From NCBI GenBank assembly GCA_022826045.1, contig JAJDVQ010000029.1, positions 1-59,038 of the forward strand: a stretch of 59,038 bases of DNA. Reading direction: 5' to 3'. The position numbers were made by a program, and so were the translations under genes. Below, piece by piece: positions 49,604 through 57,826 of this stretch (positions within the stretch are counted from its first letter, which is position 1; every line of letters begins with the position of its first letter). This DNA is from Acidimicrobiia bacterium. Its GTDB lineage: Bacteria; Actinomycetota; Acidimicrobiia; Acidimicrobiales; Poriferisodalaceae. The notes under the pieces are model-generated. The model had not been told where the DNA came from. It saw nothing but the letters and a program-made list of their open reading frames with translations, and ran no database searches.

Positions 49604-50983
49604 TCAGAACAGGGTGAGGTACTGGTCGACCTCGCCGGCGGTGACCACGCTGTGGTGAGCCAGGAACTCTGCTTTCTTGGTTTGTACGAAGTAGTCCCGG
49701 TACGGGCCCTCTGCGGTATCACCCAGCCCTGCGCCGAGCACCTCGCACCGCGCGAGCTCCTCGGCGGCGTGCAACAGCGTGGGCGGAAGCACTGCGATTC
49801 CCTTGGCGGCCACCTCGTCGGCAGACATGGCGTGCAGATTGTCGACGTTCGGGTCGCCGGGGTCGATGTCGTTGTCGATGCCGTCGAGCCCGCACGCCAG
49901 GTAGGCAGCGAACATCAGGTAGGGGTTCGCTGCCCCGTCACCCAGGCGGATCTCGATCCGGTCGGGCTCGGGGATGCGGATCATCTGGGTGCGGTTGTTG
50001 CCGCCATACGCCGCATACGCCGGTGCCCACGTGGCTCCCGAGGTGGGCGCACCTACACCCATGCGCTTGTAGGAGTTGACGATCGGGCACACCACCGCCA
50101 CCAGCGAGCGGGCATGGCGCAGCAGCCCGCCCACGAACTGGTAGGCGAGCTCGCTCAGGCCCAGGCCCTTGGTGTCGGCGCCGCCGGCCGTGCCGCCGAT
50201 GAACAGCGGATCGTCGGTGTCAGCGGTCCACAGGCTCATGTGCGTGTGCAGCCCGTTGCCGGTCTTGTCGGCAAACGGCTTGGGCATGAAGGTGGCGTAG
50301 CGGCCGTCGCGTTGGGCCAGCGTGTGCACCATCAGCCGGAACAGGATCAGCCGGTCGGCGGTGGTCAGGGCGTCTGAGTACAGCCAGTTCTGCTCGTACT
50401 GGCCGTTGGCGTCCTCGTGATCGTTGGCGTAGTTGCCCCACCCCATGGCGTCGAGATTCTTCGACACTGCCTCGAGGTGCGGCAGCATGCGGGTGAGCCC
50501 GCGAGCGTCGTAGCACGGCAGGGTCAGGTTGTCGCGGTCGTCCGCCACGGCCAGCGAGCCGTCTTCGTTGCGCACCACCAGCGAGTACTCGGCCTCCACG
50601 CCGCACTTGAGCACCAGGTTGCGCTCGGCTGCCGCTGCCAGCGCCTGGCGCAGGATCACTCGCGGCGCATACGGCCACAATTCGCCCTCCACGGTTGGGT
50701 CGCACTGCATGGCAGCCACGTTCGGCTGCCACGGCAGTTGCGTGTACGAGGCGGGATCGGGCAGGGCCAGGATGTCGGGGCTGGAGGGGTCTTGGCCCAT
50801 CGGGCCTGCTGCGAAGCCCGCGAAGCCGGCCCCGTCGCTCATCAGCCCGTCCAGGGCGCTGACCGGCACCAGCTTGGCGCACGGCTTTCCGTGCATCTCC
50901 ACGAACATGGCGTAGATGAACTCCACACCGTCGGCCTCGGCCCGGGCTCGGATCTCCTCGGTTGCGTCGGTGACATCGCTCAT
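49604..50983 (-). CDS. Glutamine synthetase-like enzyme, GlnT/gamma-glutamylmethylamide synthetase-like
   Basis: The 459-residue protein starts MSDVTDATEEIRARAEADGV, with GGGGGAACG upstream. It has the synthetase core: VEFIYAMFVEMHGKPCAKLV, LKCGVEAEYSLVV (first metal site glutamates), PFADKTGNGLHTHMSLW, and NSYKRMGVGAPTSGATWAPA, plus GDGAANPYLMFAAYLACGLD. These fit the GlnT/GmaS group, which ligates ammonia or methylamine to glutamate, rather than GlnA. The glxBCD genes diverge from it 191 bases away, and glnT and glxBCD (mgsABC) are linked in rhizobia and methylotrophs. The GMAS role is inference. I see no mgd dehydrogenase genes in the window. Confidence 0.85.
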   Translation of the reverse strand: MSDVTDATEEIRARAEADGVEFIYAMFVEMHGKPCAKLVPVSALDGLMSDGAGFAGFAAGPMGQDPSSPDILALPDPASYTQLPWQPNVAAMQCDPTVEGELWPYAPRVILRQALAAAAERNLVLKCGVEAEYSLVVRNEDGSLAVADDRDNLTLPCYDARGLTRMLPHLEAVSKNLDAMGWGNYANDHEDANGQYEQNWLYSDALTTADRLILFRLMVHTLAQRDGRYATFMPKPFADKTGNGLHTHMSLWTADTDDPLFIGGTAGGADTKGLGLSELAYQFVGGLLRHARSLVAVVCPIVNSYKRMGVGAPTSGATWAPAYAAYGGNNRTQMIRIPEPDRIEIRLGDGAANPYLMFAAYLACGLDGIDNDIDPGDPNVDNLHAMSADEVAAKGIAVLPPTLLHAAEELARCEVLGAGLGDTAEGPYRDYFVQTKKAEFLAHHSVVTAGEVDQYLTLF

Positions 50984-51174
50984 GTCGCGTTCCCCCTGGT
51001 TCGTCCCCGCTGCGGGTGCGGCGCATGCGCCGAGCACCTTCGCGCACAGTAGTCAACGGTCCCGAGACTGAGAGCAGTGCCCGACACGATGCGCCCTGAA
51101 TCGCAGGGCGTCTGGGGCTGGGCGCTACGGTGCGGGCCGGGCGATCGTCGGGATCGACCACCGGGAGGAACGCC

Positions 51175-52074
51175 ATGTGCGGGATTGTGGGCCTGTTCTG
51201 CAAGACGCAAACGCACCGGCACGAACTGGGCCGGCTGACCGAGGTGATGCTGGGCGAGATGGGCGATCGCGGCCCCGACAGCGCCGGGTTCGCTGTGTAC
51301 GACGCCAGCACGCCCGACCGAAGCCGCATCACCGTGCTGGCCGAAGGGCTGGCGGTTGACTGGGAGCCCGTCGCTGCCGACTTGGAGACGGCGCTGAACG
51401 CTGAGGTGACCGTCCGGGCCGTGCACGACCATGCGGTCTTCTCCACCGACGGCGACGGCCGGGCCGCCCGCCAGTGGCTCATCGACAACGTGGCCGGCGC
51501 GACAGTTCTGGCCTACGGCAGCCAGATCGAGCTGTACAAGGCGGTGGGCTACCCCGACCAGGTGGCAGAGCGCTATGACCTGGCGTCGCGTACCGGCACC
51601 CACGCATTGGCCCATACCCGCATGGCCACCGAGTCCGCGATCACGACGGCCGGTTCGCACCCGTTCGCCACCGGCGCCGACACCTGCCTGGTGCACAACG
51701 GGTCGCTGTCGAACCACAACCGCCTGCGCCGGTTCCTGGAGGCTCACGGCGAGTCCTTCCAGACCGAGAACGACTCGGAGGTGGCGGCCGGCTACCTCTC
51801 GTGGCGGATCCGCTCCGGTGACAGCATCTCCGAGGCCCTGGAGGGTGCCCTCGACGATCTCGACGGCTTCTACACCTTCGCCATCGGCGTGGCCGATGGC
51901 TTCGCCATCCTGCGCGACCCCATCGCCTGCAAGCCCGCGGTGGTGGCAGAGACCGACGACTGGGTCGCCATGTCGTCTGAGTACCGTGCCATAGCTCGCC
52001 TGCCAGGCGCCGCCGACGCCGACATCTGGGAGCCGGAGCCGGCTCGCATCTACTCGTGGAGCCTGGCCGCGTGA
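51175..52074 (+). CDS. glxB: Class II glutamine amidotransferase, GlxB/MgsA-like
   Basis: The 299-residue protein starts MCGIVGLFCKT, with the Cys2 nucleophile of Ntn-type amidotransferases. GDRGPDSAGFAVYD and THALAHTRMATESA follow, then SHPFATGADTCLVHNGSLSN. GGGAGGAACGCC precedes the ATG. It would release ammonia from glutamine for the partner synthase subunits encoded next. Its stop overlaps the GTG of the next gene (GTGA). The nearest characterised relatives by arrangement are MgsA (N-methylglutamate synthase) and GlxB. Confidence 0.88.
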   Translation: MCGIVGLFCKTQTHRHELGRLTEVMLGEMGDRGPDSAGFAVYDASTPDRSRITVLAEGLAVDWEPVAADLETALNAEVTVRAVHDHAVFSTDGDGRAARQWLIDNVAGATVLAYGSQIELYKAVGYPDQVAERYDLASRTGTHALAHTRMATESAITTAGSHPFATGADTCLVHNGSLSNHNRLRRFLEAHGESFQTENDSEVAAGYLSWRIRSGDSISEALEGALDDLDGFYTFAIGVADGFAILRDPIACKPAVVAETDDWVAMSSEYRAIARLPGAADADIWEPEPARIYSWSLAA

Positions 52075-52805
52075 GGGGTGACGTTCAGACCTTCGACTTG
52101 GCAGAGGTGACCCGGCGAAGCCTCAACCAGGCGCTGCATGATGCCACCGACGGGGCGTCATTCGAGGTGGTCAACCCGCGTGGTGCCCATGCGGTGGCCT
52201 GCGGGATCACGTCCGACATCGACGTGGTGGTGCGGGGCTCGGTGGGCTACTACTGCGCCGGCATGCATCAGCAGGGCAGGGTGCGGGTGGAAGGCAACGC
52301 CAGCACCGGCCTCGCCGAGAACATCATGTCGGGCGAGGTGCACATCACCGGCAACGCAACCATGTCAGCGGGTGCCACCGGTTGCGGCGGCCTCCTGGTC
52401 GTGGGCGGCAACTCGGGTGCTCGCTGCGGCATCTCCATGAAGGGCGTCGACATCGTGGTCGGCGGCAATGTCGGCCACATGAGCGCGTTCATGGCCCAAG
52501 CCGGGAATCTGGTGGTCTGCGGCGACGCTGCGGCCGACTTGGGCGATTCCATCTACGAGGCCCAGATCTTCGTGCGGGGCGATGTGGAGTCGCTCGGCGC
52601 CGACTGCGTCGAGAAGGAGGTCCGTCCCGAACACCTCGACACGTTGGGCAGGCTGCTCGCCGCCGCCGGGGCTGCGGCCGGCGGGGCCGACCCCGGCGAC
52701 TTCCGCCGCTATGGCTCGGCCCGACGCCTCTACAACTTCACGATCGACGACGTGGACGCGCTGGCGGCCGAGGCCGCAGTCGAACGGGAGGTCGCCGGCC
52801 GATGA
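52071..52805 (+). CDS. glxC: GltS C-terminal-like beta-helix protein, GlxC/MgsB-like
   Basis: The 244-residue protein is made of Gly-rich turns: GGLLVVGGNSGARCGISMKG, VDIVVGGNVGHMSAFMAQAG, NLVVCGDAAADLGDSIYEAQ. This resembles the right-handed beta-helix domain at the C-terminus of glutamate synthase large subunit, here a separate subunit as in MgsB. I chose the GTG at 52071, which overlaps the preceding stop. The gene overlaps the next by four bases (ATGA). It likely holds the synthase complex together. Confidence 0.85.
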   Translation: MRGDVQTFDLAEVTRRSLNQALHDATDGASFEVVNPRGAHAVACGITSDIDVVVRGSVGYYCAGMHQQGRVRVEGNASTGLAENIMSGEVHITGNATMSAGATGCGGLLVVGGNSGARCGISMKGVDIVVGGNVGHMSAFMAQAGNLVVCGDAAADLGDSIYEAQIFVRGDVESLGADCVEKEVRPEHLDTLGRLLAAAGAAAGGADPGDFRRYGSARRLYNFTIDDVDALAAEAAVEREVAGR

Positions 52806-54187
52806 CTGAAAGATCGGTAGGGACATCGACGGGTACATCCGACGACGACATCGACCCCCTCGCAACCTCAGACCCCGACTACTGGCACCTGCGCGAGTCG
52901 TACACGTTCGACCGCAACGTGATCGCCGAGATCCGCCGGGCTGCCAACACCGGCATCTACCGCATCCGCGGCTGGGGGGCCAAGCGCCGGATGCCCACGC
53001 TCGACGACCTGGTCTTCCTGGGGGCGTCGATGTCGCGCTACCCGCTGGAGGGATACCGCGAGGCGTGCGGCACCGACGTGGTGATCGGCGAGGACCGGGC
53101 CGAGCGCCCAGTGCATCTGCGGATTCCCGTGACCATCGCCGGCATGAGCTTCGGTTCGCTGTCGGCCCAGGCCAAGGAGGCGCTCGGTCGGGGAGCATCG
53201 GCCGCCGGGACCTCCACGACTACTGGCGACGGCGGCATGACCGCCGAGGAACGCGAGCACTCGTCAGTGCTCGTCTACCAGTACCTGCCGTCGCGCTACG
53301 GCATGAACCCCGATGATCTTCGGGCAGCCGACGCCATCGAAGTAGTGGTGGGCCAAGGCGCCAAGCCGGGCGGCGGCGGGATGCTGCTGGGCCAGAAGAT
53401 CACCGAACGGGTGGCCGAGATGCGCACGCTGCCCACCGGGATCGACCAGCGCTCGGCCTGCCGCCACCCGGACTGGACCGGGCCCGACGACCTGGAGATC
53501 AAGATCGGCGAGCTGCGCGAGATCACCGACTGGCAGGTGCCGATCTATGTGAAGGTGGGCGCGGCGCGGCCCTACTACGACACCGCACTGGCGGTGAAGG
53601 CCGGCGCCGACGCCGTGGTGGTCGACGGCATGCAGGGCGGCACTGCCGCCACCCAGGATGTGTTCATCGAGCACGTCGGCATCCCGACGATCGCTGCCAT
53701 TCCCGAGGCGGTGCGGGCGCTGCGCGAGCTCGGCGTCCACCGCCGTGAGGTGAAGCTGATTGCCGCGGGCGGCGTCCGGTCGGGGGCCGATGTGGCCAAG
53801 GCGCTGGCGCTGGGCGCTGATGCCGCGTCGATCGGCACGGCTGCGCTGATCGCCATCGGCGACAATGACCCCGCGTACGAGAGCGAGTATCGCGAGCTGG
53901 GCACCTCAGCCGGTTATTGGGAGGATTTCCAATCCGGCACCGATCCTGCCGGCATCACCACGCAGGACCCGGAGCTGTCGGCCCGGGTCGACCCCGAGCT
54001 GGCGGGGCGACGCTTGGCCAACTACCTGCAGGTGCTCACCATCGAGACCCAGATCCTGGCCCGCGCGAATGGCAAGTCTCACGTGCTGAACCTGGAGCCC
54101 GAGGATCTGGCCGCGCTCACGGTCGAAGCCGCGGCAATGGCCAAAGTGCCGCTGGCCGGCACCAGCTGGGTGCCCGGCGCAGACTGA
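52802..54187 (+). CDS. glxD: FMN-binding glutamate-synthase-domain protein, GlxD/MgsC-like
   Basis: The 461-residue protein contains the FMN-binding TIM barrel of glutamate synthase: MSFGSLSAQAKEALGRGASA, QGAKPGGGGMLLGQKITERV, DLEIKIGELREITDWQVPIY, AGADAVVVDGMQGGTAATQD, AAGGVRSGADVAKALALGAD. The position of the usual 3Fe-4S cysteine cluster reads FQSGTDPAGITTQDPEL, without the cysteines, as I recall for the MgsC/GlxD group. With GlxB and GlxC it would form N-methylglutamate synthase or a related transaminating synthase. The ATG at 52802 overlaps the glxC stop. Confidence 0.88.
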   Translation: MTERSVGTSTGTSDDDIDPLATSDPDYWHLRESYTFDRNVIAEIRRAANTGIYRIRGWGAKRRMPTLDDLVFLGASMSRYPLEGYREACGTDVVIGEDRAERPVHLRIPVTIAGMSFGSLSAQAKEALGRGASAAGTSTTTGDGGMTAEEREHSSVLVYQYLPSRYGMNPDDLRAADAIEVVVGQGAKPGGGGMLLGQKITERVAEMRTLPTGIDQRSACRHPDWTGPDDLEIKIGELREITDWQVPIYVKVGAARPYYDTALAVKAGADAVVVDGMQGGTAATQDVFIEHVGIPTIAAIPEAVRALRELGVHRREVKLIAAGGVRSGADVAKALALGADAASIGTAALIAIGDNDPAYESEYRELGTSAGYWEDFQSGTDPAGITTQDPELSARVDPELAGRRLANYLQVLTIETQILARANGKSHVLNLEPEDLAALTVEAAAMAKVPLAGTSWVPGAD

Positions 54188-54236
54188 ACTAATTCAGTGG
54201 TTCGAGTCTCGGCCGTATCAGTAGGTTGACGCGCCG

Positions 54237-54289
54237 GTGCGTCGCCCCTGACACCGCTCATAGCAGGGAAGCGCCTGGGGGCGACGCAC
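54237..54289. terminator. 12-bp perfect inverted repeat between convergent genes
   Basis: GTGCGTCGCCCC (54237-54248) and GGGGCGACGCAC (54278-54289) form a 12-bp perfect stem with a 29-base loop. It lies between the end of glxD and the end of the enoyl-CoA hydratase gene, so a bidirectional terminator is the simplest reading. No U-tract follows. The unusual loop size means it could also be an IS-like or structured element. Confidence 0.5.
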
Positions 54290-54321
54290 TTGCAATCGCA
54301 ACTATAGAAGCTGCAGGCGGG

Positions 54322-55098
54322 CTAGCGGCCCTGCCACTGGGGCGGTCGCTTCTCGGAGAATGCCCGCGGACCCTCGATGTAGTCGGCGCTGTTGTTCATA
54401 GCCCGCACTGCCTCGTAGCGACCTTCATGTGCAGCCTGAACGCTAGCCTCGTTGAGGCCCTGCATAGCCGCTTGCTTGGTCGCCCGGATCGACATCGGCG
54501 AGCACTCCAGCACCATCTCGGCCCAGCGACGGGCACAGGCCAACGCCTCGCCTTGGGGCACCACCTCGGCCGCGATGCCCATCTCCTTGGCCTCGGCGGC
54601 GGGCACATGTCGGCCGGTCAGCATCATGCTCATCGCGCGCTTCAGCCCGATGTGGCGCGGCAGGCGATGGACGCCGCCCGCCAGCGCGGCGAGTCCCACC
54701 TTGGGCTCAGGCAGCGCGAGCAGCGCATTCTCCGAAGCCACGATGATGTCGCAGGCCAGCGCGATCTCGAAACCGCCGCCCATCGCCACGCCGTTAACCG
54801 CCGCGATGACCGGCTTGTCGAGATCCCAGCGCGAGGTCAGGCCGCCGAAGCCTGACGGCGGCATCGCCGACCGATCGCCGCCCTCGGCCTGGTACCGCAG
54901 GTCGTTGCCCGCCGAGAAGGCACGGTCGCCCTCCCCGGTCACGATCGCGACCCACAGCTCCGGATCGTTCTGGAATTCGTCGAACAGGTCCGACATCTCG
55001 GCATTGCCCGGCGGGTGCAGCGCATTCATCCGCTCCGGCCGGTTGATCGTCACGACGAACAAGTGCCCGTCGCGTTCCGCATGACAAAACTCACCCAT
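54322..55098 (-). CDS. Enoyl-CoA hydratase/isomerase family protein
   Basis: The 258-residue crotonase has FSAGNDLRYQAEGG (oxyanion-hole segment), NGVAMGGGFEIALACDIIVA, ALLALPEPKVGLAALAGG, the P-E-x-K-V-G motif. The catalytic Glu of ECH is recognisable near LPEPKVGL, though the second Glu pattern is not fully standard. The specific CoA substrate cannot be read. No fatty-acid genes are adjacent. It lies convergent to glxD and divergent to the SulP gene, with 135 bases between. Confidence 0.9.
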   Translation of the reverse strand: MGEFCHAERDGHLFVVTINRPERMNALHPPGNAEMSDLFDEFQNDPELWVAIVTGEGDRAFSAGNDLRYQAEGGDRSAMPPSGFGGLTSRWDLDKPVIAAVNGVAMGGGFEIALACDIIVASENALLALPEPKVGLAALAGGVHRLPRHIGLKRAMSMMLTGRHVPAAEAKEMGIAAEVVPQGEALACARRWAEMVLECSPMSIRATKQAAMQGLNEASVQAAHEGRYEAVRAMNNSADYIEGPRAFSEKRPPQWQGR

Positions 55099-55233
55099 GC
55101 CGCGGCAACCTAGTGCGCGGCCCTCGCCGGCGCTTGTGGGCCGCCGGGCGATGCCACGGGCCGCGGATGCGTGCGCGCATAGTGTCTGCGGGGCAGATCA
55201 GCCGCAGGGCGCGGCAAAGACGCTGGGGGACGG

Positions 55234-56904
55234 TTGCAACTACGGCAAGCGCGCGCTTCCTACGACCTCGCCACGCTGCGCGGCGACGTCTTCGGCGGCA
55301 TCACCACGGCGGTGGTCGGCCTGCCCGTTGCCTTGGCGTTCGGGGTGGCATCTGGGCTCGGCGCCATGGCTGGCCTGTACGGCGCCATCGCGCTCGGCTT
55401 CTTCGCTGCGGTCTTCGGCGGGACGCGCTCCCAGATCTCAGGGCCGACCGGGCCGATGGCGGTGGCGATGGCCGTGGTCATCACCGACCATGCCTCAACC
55501 CTCGCCGAGGCGCTCACCGTGGTGGTCATGGCAGGGATCATCCAGGCGCTGCTCGGCGTGCTGCGGTTCGGGCGCTTCGTGTCCTACACGCCGTACTCGG
55601 TGATCTCGGGGTTCATGTCGGGCGTCGGCATCATCATCATCATCCTGCAGACGCTGCCTGCGCTGGGCGCAGCGTCGGCCGACGGCGGTCCGCTGGAGGT
55701 GATGCGAGCCTGGCCCGACGCCATCGCGGGCATCAACGCCAGCGCCGTTGCCATCGCCGCAGTGAGCCTCAGTGTGTGCGTCTTCTGGCCGGCACGATTC
55801 AGCCGGTGGTTCCCCGCAACGCTGGCTGCTCTTGCCGCCGGCACGCTGCTGGGGGTGCTGTGGCTGGCAGAGGCCCCCGTGATCGGGGAGGTGCCGACCG
55901 GGTTACCCGAGTTCACCGCGCCGGCGCTGTCGCTGGGGGCACTGGCCGGCGCAGTGCAGCCTGCGGTGACGCTCGCCCTGCTCGGCGCGGTGGACAGTCT
56001 GCTGACATCGCTGATCGCCGACTCGATGACACGCACCCGGCACAATCCGAACCAGGAGCTCATCGGCCAAGGCCTGGGCAACATCGCGACCGGACTGGTG
56101 GGCGGCCTTCCCGGCGCTGGCGCAACGGTGGGCACGGTGGTGAACATCCGCGCCGGCGGCAGCACCCGCGCGTCGGGCGCGCTGCGTGCGCTGGTGCTGC
56201 TGGCGCTGGTGCTGGGCGCCGGCAGCTATGTGGAGTCGATACCGCTCGCCGCTCTCGCGGGCATTCTGCTGAAGGTCGGCTGGGACATCGTGGACTGGCG
56301 CTTCCTGAAGCGGCTGCGCCGAGTGCAGCGCGAGCACTTGATGATCATGGGCATCACCATGGTGCTGACCGTGGTGCTCGACCTCATCACGGCCGTGGCG
56401 ATCGGGCTGATCGTGGCGGCCATGTCGGCAGCGCGCCAGTTCGAGCGGCTCCAGCTCGACAATGTGGTGTCGGTGCCCCTGCTCGACCAGAGCTTCCTAG
56501 GCGACACCGCCGACGGCACCAGCGACAGCGACGTGAGCAGCGGCGCTGCCGACTTCTCTGCACGAGTCGGTTTGGTGGCGCTGCGGGGCACGTTCACCGT
56601 GGCCTCCTCGAAGAGCCTCATCGACATTCTGGGCGCCGACATCGCCGAGCACGAAGTGGTCATCATCGACTTCGCCGACACCGTGCACATGGACGACAGC
56701 GCAGCGCTCGTGGTCGAGCGCCTGCTCGACACTGCGGAGGCCTCAGGCACCGAGGTCATCCTGCTCGGCCTCGACGGCGCGCCCGCCACCAGCCTCCAAG
56801 CGCTGGATGTGCTGGGCCAAGTGCCTCACGAGCGCATCGTGGCGACGCTCGATGAGGCGCGCGTGCTGGCACGCAGCCTGCTGGGGCTGCCCGAGTCAGC
56901 CTGA
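55234..56904 (+). CDS. SulP-family anion transporter with STAS domain
   Basis: The 556-residue protein has about ten hydrophobic segments and the SulP signatures GVASGLGAMAGLYGAIALGF, FGGTRSQISGPTGPMAVAMA, SYTPYSVISGFMSGVGIIII and NQELIGQGLGNIATGLVGGL. A cytoplasmic STAS domain of about 120 residues closes it (ARVGLVALRGTFTVASSKSL, VVIIDFADTVHMDDSAALVV). SulP members carry sulfate, bicarbonate, or other anions; the sequence does not say which. The start is a TTG at 55234 with GGGGGA upstream; no ATG fits. A neighbouring thiol-oxidation gene set lies about 6 kb upstream but is not linked. Confidence 0.9.
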   Translation: MQLRQARASYDLATLRGDVFGGITTAVVGLPVALAFGVASGLGAMAGLYGAIALGFFAAVFGGTRSQISGPTGPMAVAMAVVITDHASTLAEALTVVVMAGIIQALLGVLRFGRFVSYTPYSVISGFMSGVGIIIIILQTLPALGAASADGGPLEVMRAWPDAIAGINASAVAIAAVSLSVCVFWPARFSRWFPATLAALAAGTLLGVLWLAEAPVIGEVPTGLPEFTAPALSLGALAGAVQPAVTLALLGAVDSLLTSLIADSMTRTRHNPNQELIGQGLGNIATGLVGGLPGAGATVGTVVNIRAGGSTRASGALRALVLLALVLGAGSYVESIPLAALAGILLKVGWDIVDWRFLKRLRRVQREHLMIMGITMVLTVVLDLITAVAIGLIVAAMSAARQFERLQLDNVVSVPLLDQSFLGDTADGTSDSDVSSGAADFSARVGLVALRGTFTVASSKSLIDILGADIAEHEVVIIDFADTVHMDDSAALVVERLLDTAEASGTEVILLGLDGAPATSLQALDVLGQVPHERIVATLDEARVLARSLLGLPESA

Positions 56905-57043
56905 ACCCGGCGACTGGCGCCGCTTCAGACTGCGGGGCTGGCAGCAGCGCATTTCTTGGCAGGCGCGCCGCGCCGGGCCTGCACGTTGCCGACGGGGACC
57001 TGATCGGTCCGCAGCAACAGGCGGCGAGTCGGTGCTCGACGCG

Positions 57044-57622
57044 TCAGTCGGCCGGGGAGTAGATGGGGTGCGGTCCGAACTGGTTCTTGGTCACCGGGAT
57101 ACCGGTCTCGGCGAAGTACCCGGCGCCGCGCACTACCGAGTCGAGATAGGAGGGCAGCGGGCGGCGGATCATGTGCTCGGCGTAGTGCTCGCGCTGGTCT
57201 GCAGGAACATCGTGCCGCAGCAGCGCCACCACCTTGATGGCGAATTCGCAGCCGGAAGCATCCGCAGCCGCCGTCGGGGCCGTTGCGGGACCGGGCTCGC
57301 CGACCCGCCAGCGCACCAGCGCAGTGCGAGCCTCGGGCGGGCCGAGCACCAAGTCGTAGCCCGCTCCGTCGAGCCAGTCGAGAAACTGCCGCCGGTAATG
57401 GACGCCGCTGTAGTAGTGAACATGGTCGCGGCTGGCGGCACCGTCCCAGATGCTGACCTCGTTGCGCTCGCAGAACGGGTGAATGCGGGTGAGGTTGCCC
57501 GGCGCGCTGATCGCCGCCCACACGTCGGCGGGCGAAGCAGCGACTGCCGTCGAAGCAATGATCGGTTCCATCATCTCGTAGCCCGCGCCGACGTGACGTT
57601 CAACCAGTTCCTCGTCTGTCAT
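57044..57622 (-). CDS. SRPBCC-fold (START/Bet v1-like) protein
   Basis: The 192-residue protein starts MTDEELVERHVGAGYEMMEP, followed by STAVAASPADVWAAISAPGN, LTRIHPFCERNEVSIWDGAA, then a Tyr-rich strand YSGVHYRRQFLDWLDGAGYD. The A-x-P-x-D-V-W-A-x-I-S-x-P motif and strand pattern suit the SRPBCC/polyketide-cyclase-like ligand-binding superfamily. The ligand is unknown. Starting at 57856 would add 78 low-quality residues, so I prefer 57622. It converges with SulP; a GC-rich GCAGGC/GCCTGC hairpin at 56959-56982 lies between the two. Confidence 0.75.
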   Translation of the reverse strand: MTDEELVERHVGAGYEMMEPIIASTAVAASPADVWAAISAPGNLTRIHPFCERNEVSIWDGAASRDHVHYYSGVHYRRQFLDWLDGAGYDLVLGPPEARTALVRWRVGEPGPATAPTAAADASGCEFAIKVVALLRHDVPADQREHYAEHMIRRPLPSYLDSVVRGAGYFAETGIPVTKNQFGPHPIYSPAD

Positions 57623-57826
57623 ACAGCCATTGTGCCCAATAGCGCCAGCACCCACAGGCCCTGCCGCAGCCCGCAATCGATGCCCTCGAGAATCACATGG
57701 ATGTCGTTCGGTCGCCGCTATCTTCGAGAGAAACGGCCGCATGTTCGCCATTGACAGATCACGGGTGTCGCGGTACTTGTCGTCATTTTGCGGGATCGCA
57801 TTTCTGACCTCCTCAGGAGCCAACGC

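Noticed and set aside
57623-57826. A small gene or RNA between the SRPBCC protein and the secreted repeat protein
   Set aside because: No open frame with a ribosome site and no clear structure in these 204 bases; probably promoter DNA.
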